A stretch of 64,000 nt of DNA from Imbricaverruca yamaguchii (lineage: Eukaryota; Arthropoda; Thecostraca; Neoverrucidae), in contig JAOTOL010001062.1 of NCBI GenBank assembly GCA_034440575.1, positions 164,001 through 228,000 of the forward strand. Reading direction: 5' to 3'. This document shows, in pieces, positions 55,011-64,000 of this stretch. A program made the position numbers and the translations under genes. Position 1 is the first letter of the stretch, and the number at the start of each line of letters is the position of its first letter. The notes below the pieces were generated by a model. It saw only the letters and a program-made list of their open reading frames with translations. It was not told the origin of the DNA and did not search any database.

Positions 55011-55715
55011 CTAGTTCAGCGGCCGGCGGGCGTTCTCCTGCACATGGTACTCGCAGAGAGAGCTGCGGTTGAAATTGCAGCGAACAGGCCAGAGGCCAGG
55101 GTAGCCGATCGTCAGGCAATCTTCGTCGGTGGAGGTGGGAATTTGGCCGTCCCAGAACCAGCCGCTGACGAAGGTCAACACCTGGCCGCTGATCATGTCG
55201 CGGAACACGCCGCCCGGCAGGCTCCTCCACACGCCCACGAAGTGGTATTTGTCGGTGAAGAACGACTTGAGGTAGTCGAGCTGCGCTTGCGTGCGCGGCA
55301 CGGCAGGCAGCGCCTCCGGATCGAACTGTCGGCAGCTGGCGATGATGGAGACATTGTCACCATGCACTTTGTGATCGGAACAAACATAGGCGACGGTCGG
55401 ATCACTGCTAAGCGTGAAGCCGGGCGGCAGGCTTCGTTGGAACAGCGGTTCGTCGAACGCCGTCAGCGGGTTGTCGTCGCCGTGGTGCGGCCACAGACGG
55501 CAGCCGGCGTCGACGAGGCTCCACTTCTCGCAGTCGGCGTGGGCGACACAGGCGATGGCGCACTGCGCCGCCGAGGTCATGGCGAACGTCGCCAGCGGCG
55601 TCTGGGCGTGCGCCACCACGTGCGGCAGGAAGAGCACGCCGGCGGCGCCTGCAGCTGTCACCACCGCCGCCAGCGCGGCGGCGACCAGCAGCGGCGACGT
55701 TACCTGCACCGGCAT
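55011..55715 (-). CDS. Signal-anchored apple/C-type lectin-like protein
   Basis: From ATG 55713-55715 there are 234 codons to the stop at 55011. Residues about 7-37 are a hydrophobic signal sequence or type II anchor. Residues 38-75 have an apple/PAN-like cysteine pattern (CAIACVAHADCEKW, then CRLW). Residues about 123-225 resemble a C-type-lectin-like domain: SCRQFDPE, LPAVPRTQAQLDYLKSFF, FVGVWRSLPGGVF, DEDCLTI, VRCNF and SLCEY provide the four core cysteines. The usual calcium and sugar motifs (EPN or QPD, and WND) are absent, so classic sugar binding is unlikely. The frame extends upstream to 55922 with a basic unordered leader; I preferred the later ATG because a signal sequence follows directly. 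It may also be the last exon of a longer gene. Strong GC3 supports coding. Confidence 0.75.
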   Translation of the reverse strand: MPVQVTSPLLVAAALAAVVTAAGAAGVLFLPHVVAHAQTPLATFAMTSAAQCAIACVAHADCEKWSLVDAGCRLWPHHGDDNPLTAFDEPLFQRSLPPGFTLSSDPTVAYVCSDHKVHGDNVSIIASCRQFDPEALPAVPRTQAQLDYLKSFFTDKYHFVGVWRSLPGGVFRDMISGQVLTFVSGWFWDGQIPTSTDEDCLTIGYPGLWPVRCNFNRSSLCEYHVQENARRPLN

Positions 55716-55924
55716 CGTCTGCACCGGCGGCGCGGCTGACGCGTGCACTCGCGACGACGGCGCGCCGATGAGTCGACGGCGACGCGGCCGGCCGTCGGCG
55801 TCGGCAGCGGTTGGCCGCGTCGGTGACGATGGCGACCGGCGGCCAGCGATGCTGCCTAGGAGCTTCCGGGGGGAGGGGGAACCCTGCAGAGTGGTCGTCA
55901 CCATGCCACGCCACCACATCACTT

Positions 55925-57830
55925 TGATGCGCGACGCTGTTGTAACGAAATATCCAAGGTCACAAAAAGTCGCCGTAGGAGGGGTTCACGCGACTCTATC
56001 GAAATCTGATATTTGGACAATCTTGAAATGATCTCAAGACCACTAGATATCTTCACCGCCGCTTTCAACAGCATGTAGTTCTTTGGTTTCACACATGAAT
56101 ATGCTTAGTTAGCTATTTGTTGTAGAGCACTTCGTCACACTTTCTTTCGAGGTTAATCTACGTTGAGGGCGTCTTAAAGCCACATAGTCATCAACTGGCA
56201 GGACTTAATACAAGCCACAGGAACCATCTAGGTTAGGTCTATGAAGCGAACAAGCTATCAGACGAGGAAAAGAGACTCTGTATCCTCATCATTCTCATCA
56301 ATGTTTTATCCTCATCACACTCATGAATGCTGTATCCTCATCACCCCAGTGAAAAAATATACCATTTTGCATGGAAAGTCACAGTTAATGGAAGTTTTGG
56401 GTTTTCATCCTTGGTGATGACTTTCATCTTTTCATAAACATATTATAAACACAGATGGTGGTTGTTGTGATGGAAATAAGGTGCATGTTTGCAATGTTTT
56501 TAACCCTGTCTTTTGTTTTTTCCAGCAGGTATCAATAGTCTCACTCTCAGGTGAATATAGAATGGGCTTTGAGAAAATCCATATCATCAGAAAACCTAAT
56601 GGACCTGTGGTGAAGATGTTCCTGGCATGCTGACAATTATTGTATAATGAACTAGATGTGTATCTCCCTGAATCTAGGCATGATGTTCACAGTGTATCAT
56701 CACAATGCAGAGGATTATGTAGCATGAACATAAGTGCAGCAATCTATGAATATGCATGAATCCATGAAATACAAACTCATAGCATGCATCTTTTAAAAAA
56801 CATGTGAAGCTGTAGCACAACCAGAAATTTGGCTGAGCTGACACACTTAAGGGCTGAATCATGACATTGGCCAAACCCAAGTAATTGTCAGCTAATGTAG
56901 GAGGGATATGGAGCAAGGGGATGGGGCATCACCAGCATAGATAGCTTGATTTGAACTAAAATTATCCTTTACTCAAGCTCTTCAGAAAAAGAGGGAACAT
57001 TTTATTTGAAGAAAAAGTATTGTTTTCAACTAGAGCTTGCACCTAAACCATACAAATCAGTTATTTTGCGTCAGCGATTTATTAAATCATACGCAATCCA
57101 AGCTGAATGACGGGCTGGCTGGATCGACCCATGAGCTGAACCATTAACAGCGTTGAATATCATGGCTGAGTCTACAGGCAAAGAATTTAGACTAATCATA
57201 TCAGCACTGATTACAGGCAAAAAAATGCAGGCGTACAAATATACATTAATAAATGCAGAAATACCCAAACCTCGATCCTATTCAGCGACTTACGAAGGCT
57301 CAGGTTTGTTTTTAGAAGTCTTGTGTGCGTCACAATTGTAGGCATGTATTTTGAAGAAAAATAGTATTGATAAAATGTTCCGATATTAATATATGATTCT
57401 CTTCAGATCTAAACAGAGAAATAAAATTACAATTGTTTCTTCATTTATCTTAACCTTGCATTAATACATTTCTGAAATACTGCAAATAATAGCAACCATC
57501 GTTTATCAAGAACATGGGATGAATAATTCCATCCTAAGGCTGGCACATTCCAGGAGGATGAAAAACACATGAAAATACGGGGGAAATTGTGGATGAATAC
57601 TGGCGAGCATGATGGATAAATCAAAGAGCAAAGCAAATATTTGAACGTCTCATCATTTTCTGCACGTTATAAAAGGACAATAGCGCTCTGCCGCGCGCGG
57701 TAGAAGGATTTATTCATATGCTCATCTGTGGGCTTTTTCGGCCAGTCTGAAGGATGAAAAATCCAGGTCAACGCGGGGCTTGATATGCGGAAGTACTACG
57801 AAGAAATCGCACAACAACTGCGATTTTCCA
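55925..57830. other. AT-rich gene-poor stretch
   Basis: No coding region, repeat array or RNA gene recognised. A short repetition of cctcatca words at 56280-56340. Confidence 0.4.
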
Positions 57831-58889
57831 ACTCTGCGTTCTATTTTAAGAAAGGAGAAAGAGGGAGTTGAGAACTATAGGCCATAGTCTCCTCCTAGTT
57901 GAGGTACTCGATCATTATCAGGATAGATAGTTGTTATCTGGAAGGTAGCAGATTGATTCAAATACTCAACATGGGTTTAGAAAGGAGATCGTGTCTCAAC
58001 CTCTTGGATTTCGAACTTCGCCAGAACAATTTGATCAGGAAATCAGGTTGATGTAGCATATTTGACTTTAGTAAGGCCTTTGACAAGGTACCCCATAAAC
58101 GGTTAATGATACAGCTTCAGTCCATGGTATTGCGGTAGCATCTTAAAATGGATAGAGTTGTGGCTTTCAGATAGACAGCAAAGAGTGATGCTAAATGGTA
58201 CAAGTCATCATGGCAAATGTTTTGTGGGTCCCCGGGGGTCGTACTAGGGCCATTACTGTTCATTATATTTGTAAATAACATTGAAAGTGGCCTAAGCAGT
58301 AAGTTTTGAAATTTGCGGATGATTTGAAGGTCTTTAGAGCAATAACAGGTCAGGATGAGCATATCTCGCTGCAAAAGACTTAGACGAACTTGTGAGTGGT
58401 CCGAGAATGGCAAATGAAATTTAACTTTGATAAGTGCAAATCATGCATGTAGGTAAGCAGCTATGAGGCTCCATACTTGATGGGTGGCCAGTGCTATCAG
58501 TGACTCAACAGGAGAGGATTTAGGTGTTATTCTAAACACAAACTGGGGGCATCAGAACAGACCAAGGAAGCCAGGAAGAAGGCACTGAGAATGCTTGGGG
58601 CATAAATAGGAATGTATCATACAGAAGTGAGGAAGTGATCAGGAAGCTTTACTGTGCATACGTCAGGCCACATTTGGAATACTGCATCAGCTTGGTCTCT
58701 AGCTATGAAAAGATTGTTGGCTTTTGGAGAGAGTACAAGGGGGCTACAAAATGGTTATGGCATAGAACCTGGCATTGGGAAGTTAAATTGAATATGTTTT
58801 CACTTAAATAAAAAAGGCTAAGAGGAAATTCTAAAGGATATTTAAATTTTTAAAATTTTTGGAGGGGGAAAAAAAAAGAAAAAATTTAA

Positions 58890-58941
<52 letters not shown>

Positions 58942-59165
58942 AAGCAGAACAAGGTTAAGGCAACTTTCTTCCAGGGTAGTGGACCTGGACCGCTGGAAAC
59001 ATCGTGTGGATTGCTCTTTAAAACAGCATGAATATTATAGATATGGGCTTGCTTTTCGTATTCGGGGGGCTGATTAACAGTTTTGGTGTGCACTGGTTGT
59101 GTGGTGCAACGAGGGCCCTTGTGGCTCATGTTGCACTAACTTTATGTTTTGTCTTTATTTTAGTA
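57831..59165 (+). mobile_element. CR1-like LINE, reverse transcriptase to 3' end, decayed
   Basis: On plus: GVENYRP near 57865, KAFDKVPHKRLM near 58075, GPLLFIIFVNNIESGL near 58250, MKFNFDKCKSC near 58420, and the C-terminal region to the 3' terminus (gggcccttgtggctcatgtt, 59114). Many indels. Part of the C-terminal region is replaced by A runs (see 58843-58942). Confidence 0.85.
58843..58942. other. Collapsed A-run inside a LINE, probable consensus error
   Basis: In the intact sister copy (33060-33125) the same interval has normal sequence of nearly the same length, about 56 bases from aatttaac to agcagaac, against about 59 here. The bases are replaced by A, not inserted. This is hard to explain biologically. 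Confidence 0.7.
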
Positions 59166-59169
59166 CGTG

Positions 59170-60395
59170 AAAATTAGCACAAAACCACTTCCGAAGGTTT
59201 TCCTTACATGCTATATTTTTTACAACGCAAGAGCTCCTGACGTGTGGATGCTTGGAAAGTATGCTGCAAATGAAGACCAGTTCCTTGGTGATATGGCAAG
59301 GGAATACTATAAGTGAACAAGAATATAATTATTTCAAGTTCATTTTCTGATTTTAGCACAAAAATACTCGACATGTGCACATTTAGGTGAAAATGATGGT
59401 GTTTTTTTTCAATTCCCATTTGTCGATAGCTCACTGGCTATTTCATTCGTCACAGGTAACAACCTGAATGCCATAATTATCCCTTGTAGTGGAAATATTT
59501 GATCCAAATTTTTTTCATGGCATTCTTTATACTGTTCGAAGTCCTTTCCAGTATAATAGCCTCCCAGCCGTGCGGTATAAATATAAAAAATAACTTGCGA
59601 AGTGTGCATTGTGTCCTGTGGCACTACAAGTTGTCACGAAAGCGCCAAAACATCTCTGCGCTTAATTTTGCTTACATTCAATTGTTTTCATAGCCTTGCA
59701 TTTGGCATACACGTGCGTACAGTGCAGCGTGAGGTCTATGTGTACTGCCTTGAGCGGAGTTAACCTTAAACCACCTCAGCCTACATTTCACAGATGTGTG
59801 GTACAATGTAGATGATGAATATCTCAATTTACATTGGTGATATATGAGTGGCAGATCTGCGTGTGCTGTTCGATGGAAAGCACACGATCAAGGTAGGGCC
59901 AGTGGATTCTAAGGTCGTTCTGCTTTGTTGGGAGGGGGAAGATTCAGAGCTGAATGAGGCTGAAATAGATATTGCAGGGGAGAGACGGTATTAGGTCTAA
60001 GGAGGCCGAATGGGCCGCCCGCCATGCCCAAAGGGGAATGCCACCTCATCTGCTGGAATGCTACCTCTCTGGCCTCCTTTTCATCCCCCACTATTGAAGT
60101 GCCGCCCATCCGCGAGGTCGGAGTGCACCCGTCCCCTTTGGTCCCCGCTTCCTAGGAAGGCAAGCTAGTGCCACCCCAGCACATCTTTAGCCTCCACCAG
60201 TCCCACAGCTCAGCCACACACCCTGTAAATTCATGTATCCGATCCTATTTGAGACTGAATTATGCGATGCTGATTATCCCTACAGGAGCCTTAACATGTT
60301 GCAAGGTGTGGACAGGGCAGGAATTATGGATCCAGCACCCAATTACATTGACATGAGGACAAGTTTAACGAAACTATGAATTTACCAAAGAAGTA
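59170..60395. other. Gene-poor stretch
   Basis: No gene recognised. The region between the two LINE relics has no visible repeats. Confidence 0.4.
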
Positions 60396-60399
60396 GCTA

Positions 60400-61570
60400 A
60401 AAAAACTTGAAAGATAATGCAACTATAAGCCACAGGGGCCAATGGCTTAGGAACAGGGCAGTCCCCCCTACGTTGAAGCTGGTGGGCAATGTCTGGCATC
60501 TTTTCATCCCCCCCCAGTAGAAAACATTTCAGTCTCATGGCACATCCTGCTGCCTCCCCCCACCACATAAAAAATGTTCCTTTTGGCCCTGACAGGTGCC
60601 ATCTTGGTTACACTTTGTGGACATTAAGAACTAGTTGTCCACAACATTTGTCGATTAGTTATCCATGAAATAATGAAAGAAGATTATTTTCTCCTTTTGA
60701 TACCAGTCTATGCTATTTTTTTAGATAGCTGGTGATAGCTGGTTCAAATGTTAACTAGCCTGCTGGTAAAGAAAGACTTGTTGCTATAATTAACCTTGAT
60801 TTTGAATTGGTGGTCTCTGATAACTAATTGGATAATTTGTGTTATCCTAGATATGCATCTGTTGCTGACCATGCATAAATTTAAATACCTGTATGAGACC
60901 ATATCCCTTATTTTGCTGTATCTAAGTGTACACACATTCATATCTGTTTAATCTTGTCTCATATGCTAGGTTGCTCAAATTACTAATACTCTTTTGCACT
61001 CTCTAAACATTACCAACTTTTTCCATAGCTATAGGGGTTCAAGCTCCACTATTTAAAATGTGGCCTAAAGTTTTGTTATTGCTTCTGTTGTATATTGTTC
61101 ATAATTTCTGGACACAATATGATGTATACAATTTTGTGTTCACAATAACACCTAAGTGCTTCTGTTGAGTCACAGCTAGTACTCGACTACCCATCAAGTA
61201 TGGATTCCTGATGTGATATCTACCTACATGCATTATTCGACACTTATCAGAGCTAAATTTAATTTGGCACTTACACTTTCAATACTATTTACAAATATTG
61301 TGACCAATGGTGGTTCCAGTACTGACCATTGCAGCACTTCACTAAGAGCATCTTGTCATGAAATCTTCATGCCACCTAGCACCACTCTACTGTCTATCTG
61401 GAAGCCATATCTCAAACTGATTTTCATATCAGGATTAAATCAATATGATGTCTTATCACACTCGTCTGTAGAAAAATCCAAAAAGTTAAAGATATTTGTC
61501 AGCGAGATCAACCTTTTCTAAACACATGCTGGGTGTCTCGAATCAGTATGTTCTCTTCCAGAAAACCAAC
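60400..61570 (-). mobile_element. CR1-like LINE relic, old
   Basis: The 3' tail phrase (ataagccacaggggcc) at 60427-60442, then decayed C-terminal coding sequence on minus (DHQFKIKVNYSNKSFFTSR at 60830) and palm-region remnants (CRIMHVGRYH near 61230; counterpart of the IESGL block near 61285). More diverged than the other copies. Confidence 0.75.
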
Positions 61571-61663
61571 CACTATGTGATTACTAATTTTTTAAAACAT
61601 CGTATAGCCTAAGGATGTTGGTCTTGCTGGTCTATCTTTTTCAGCTTTCCCCTTTTCGCCTTA

Positions 61664-61719
61664 GTTAGTTATTTGAGTTTAAGGACGCGTCGACCAAAAC
61701 GTGATCATTTAGCGCCCAT
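61664..61719 (+). repeat. SINE-tail repeat, copy 5
   Basis: ttatttgagtttaaggacgc, gtcgaccaaaacgtgatcat and ttagcgccca. Confidence 0.7.
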
Positions 61720-61796
61720 AACCCCTTTTCGCCTTATTTGAAAATAAGAACTGCATTTGCCAGCTTCCAACCTCCTGAAATTTAATCTCGTGAGGT

Positions 61797-61958
61797 TTGG
61801 TTGGTTATTTGATTTTACGACACATCGACCGTTGAGTCATGTAGCGTCCCCAATCTCTCACGCCGATTGGTCGCGGGCGAAGAGTAGCGACAGGTGAGAC
61901 TCGAACTCACAACCTTTCGATTGTGAGACGAGCAATTTATCCCTAGACCACTCGTCCC
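61797..61958 (-). mobile_element. SINE with tRNA-Val-like head, near full length
   Basis: On minus from 61958: tRNA-like head with A box (GAGTGGTCTAGGGATAA), anticodon loop CTCACAA (CAC, as in tRNA-Val), AAAGG and B box (GAGTTCGAGTCTC) with a fully paired T stem; then a body (CTGTCGCTACTCTTCGCCCG, CGACCAATCGGCG) and a tail (GGGACGCTACATGACTCAAC, GGTCGATGTGTCG) ending in AAATAACCAACC. This one copy joins head, body and tail, which occur separately elsewhere in the window. The head is too mispaired for a functional tRNA. Confidence 0.75.
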
Positions 61959-61959
61959 C

Positions 61960-62504
61960 CATCTCGTGAGGGTTACGTACGAAATATGATACAAAGTGAA
62001 ATCGCTGGCTCTTTCACATTGGAGTCATGGCCATGGCCTGAAATCGCAAGTCACGGCACAGCATTTAGCAGATCTGGCATGGTAGCCGCTTCAAGCTATC
62101 TATATTATAGAAATCCAGCTGTTTGCATTACATGGTCTCATTCAAAATGGTGTGGTCCCCGCATTGTCCCGACTAGACGCTGCCTCAATCACACCGTGAT
62201 CTAGTAGAGGTCGCGGCGCCTTGCCAGCGGTATTAACTGCAAATAATATGTTGCACCACTACCACTGACCCACACCAATCTGTATCCGTTCTTTGACAGT
62301 AACACCGCTGCTGCTTCAATACTGTGTGCCGGGATCCTGCCACCCTGGTTTGGTTTGGCCGCATCGTCCGCCCAACACCTGCATCGGACCTTCCCGTCAT
62401 CCTTCTGAGGTTGCTTTTTCACCTACTGTGTTCTTGTAATGCTCAGCGACCTGCGCAAAACGTGCACAGGGTGGGGGGAATCTTGAGGACTTTAGCAAGG
62501 CATG

Positions 62505-62505
<1 letters not shown>
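61960..62505. other. Spacer
   Basis: No gene or repeat recognised. Confidence 0.4.
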
Positions 62506-62927
<422 letters not shown>

Positions 62928-62989
62928 ATGCGACGGAAGAGGCGGGATCGAGATGTCCGTGCAGACCCGGATGTAGCACTGCTGTGGGG

Positions 62990-63607
62990 ATGTCTGGAGA
63001 CGATGCCACGCCAACTGCACCAGCAGCAACCACTGACTCTGCCTCCCTCGACTCTGACAGTGATGTAGACGACCCCAGCCCAGCTGCTGTCGAGCCGGAA
63101 ATGCATGACGAGCCCAACAGTGACCCCATGGGCGAGACGAGACCGACAAGGACAGTGGTCATGGAAACAGACGATGTACCGCCGACAGACGGACACGAGA
63201 CTGGACGCAGACCTGACGAGCGTATGGACAATACTTCAGTCGGCCACCCTGCCAACGTGGACTGGGACAGACTAAAATGTATTTCGGAAAGATTGGATAA
63301 AATAAATGCCGATCTTGATCTCGCCCGTGAATTTGTGGTTCTTCGCCACAATTTGAGCGCAGACAACCCTGGCCGGCAAATCAGTGCACTAAAAGAATCA
63401 ATCGACAATCTGAAGGAAGCCGTGCAGTCAGTGCTGATGGATAGGCGTGCCGCTGGAGGTGGACAGAAAGACGCCGGGATGGACACGGACACTTACACAC
63501 CAACTGACGTTTTCCATTGGCTCGTGATGGACCACACAGGCCAGGGTGACTGTGCTCGGTGTAGCACCTGCACACAATTCGGCGCGAGGGGTGGGGAAAA
63601 AAGCTGA
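62990..63607 (+). CDS. Unidentified acidic/coiled-coil protein or exon
   Basis: Starting at the first ATG beyond the GA array there are 205 codons. The N-terminal 90 are acidic and rich in Asp, Pro and Thr (DSDSDVDDPSPAAVEPE). Residues about 100-165 look like a coiled coil (RLKCISERLDKINADLDLA, ISALKESIDNLKEAVQSVL). The end has two CxxC-like cysteine pairs (GDCARCSTCTQF). It could be an ORF1-type protein of a retroelement or a host exon; no family recognised. The frame is open upstream only because of the repeat. Confidence 0.4.
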   Translation: MSGDDATPTAPAATTDSASLDSDSDVDDPSPAAVEPEMHDEPNSDPMGETRPTRTVVMETDDVPPTDGHETGRRPDERMDNTSVGHPANVDWDRLKCISERLDKINADLDLAREFVVLRHNLSADNPGRQISALKESIDNLKEAVQSVLMDRRAAGGGQKDAGMDTDTYTPTDVFHWLVMDHTGQGDCARCSTCTQFGARGGEKS

Positions 63608-64000
63608 GCTCTGGGTAACTAAGCCTGTCTATCTAGAGCGATACAAAAAGCAAAGGCTAATGACCCACCAGAGCTCCGGCCGACATCAACGAGCAACTGA
63701 AGTCATGAACGCGACCAAACAGATACCTACAATTGGTGAGCTGACAGCTGGGATGATATCTAAAGCCAAGGAAATGGCGTAAAACATATGACGATAATCT
63801 GCAACGGTGCCCTAAGGGGACACTCGTACGAGGATCATGCTCACGAACATTTACTGCTCAACACTCATGGCTTTGACGTCGGAAACCAGCATCAGACCGG
63901 ACCAGCCGCTGCCCAGGCCGTGGACGTCATCTATGACGTGTTTACCGACTAGGTATCGCGGCACCTCAAGACGCCGAACCCCGCGACTGGCCGCCCTCGG
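63608..64000 (+). other. Window edge, possible continuation
   Basis: A second plus frame (63546-63782) reads through basic residues and ends PTIGELTAGMISKAKEMA. After its stop another frame has GALRGHSYEDHAHEHLL and AAAQAVDVIYDVF up to 63950. These may be pieces of one frameshifted protein with 62990-63607. Not recognised. Confidence 0.25.

Noticed and set aside
54222..55739. Plus-strand frame of 505 codons (proline and serine runs)
   Set aside because: It is made of the TCC array and the antisense of the lectin-like gene.
58880..58942. Poly-A tail of a retroposed LINE
   Set aside because: It lies inside the coding part of the LINE, which continues on the other side in the same frame order.
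61885..61958. Functional tRNA-Val gene
   Set aside because: The anticodon stem has mismatches and it is continuous with a SINE body and tail.

Overview
The window is eukaryotic nuclear DNA, most likely from an arthropod and perhaps a crustacean (inference, modest confidence). The support is interrupted genes with GT-AG splice signals, a dense mix of Transib, hAT, CR1-like and Jockey/L2-like elements, tRNA-derived SINEs and very many micro- and minisatellites. Nothing looks prokaryotic: no operons, ribosome sites or CRISPR. Several stretches look like long-read consensus collapse (3105-3310, 49020-49135, 58843-58942), so single-base frameshifts should be treated with caution.

Layout. 1-3.1 kb: one short candidate terminal exon (847-981, minus) and a 27-bp minisatellite. 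3.3-7.1 kb: a non-LTR retrotransposon with an uninterrupted 1201-codon frame (minus). 10.07-10.32 kb: a 249-bp near-perfect palindrome. 12,161-15,998: a complete Transib transposon with 42-bp terminal inverted repeats ending in CACWGTG and a CAATG target duplication; its transposase is RAG1-like and carries one frameshift and one stop. 18.4-23.5 kb: a two-exon hAT transposase pseudogene (minus) whose intron holds a CR1-like LINE, itself interrupted by a 1-kb insertion with a TAAA tail. 24.4-31.4 kb: a three-exon hAT-like gene of unassigned family (minus), phase-consistent but with one frameshift and one stop; its second intron holds a 1.14-kb G-rich 13-bp satellite. 31.4-36.2 kb: CR1-like LINE pieces, one keeping an SGNH-esterase ORF1 domain. 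36-45 kb: gene-poor, with 31-, 41-, 51- and 18-bp arrays and a tRNA-derived SINE.

45,352-47,001 is the best host gene: the last coding exon of CASD1 (sialate O-acetyltransferase family, minus), with a 26-bp NotI-site minisatellite against its stop codon and two degenerate echoes of its splice acceptor upstream. 55,011-55,715 encodes a small signal-anchored protein with an apple-like segment and a C-type-lectin-like domain (minus), preceded downstream by a long TCC array. 57.8-61.6 kb holds two more CR1-like LINE relics. 61.8-62.0 kb holds a SINE with a tRNA-Val-like head whose tail recurs six times in the window. At the right edge a GA array precedes an unidentified acidic/coiled-coil frame.

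The genes do not form a pathway. Two of them (CASD1 and the lectin-like gene) look like host genes; most other coding signal is transposon-derived and mostly decayed. The Transib copy with intact termini and the intact LINE frame are the youngest-looking mobile elements.
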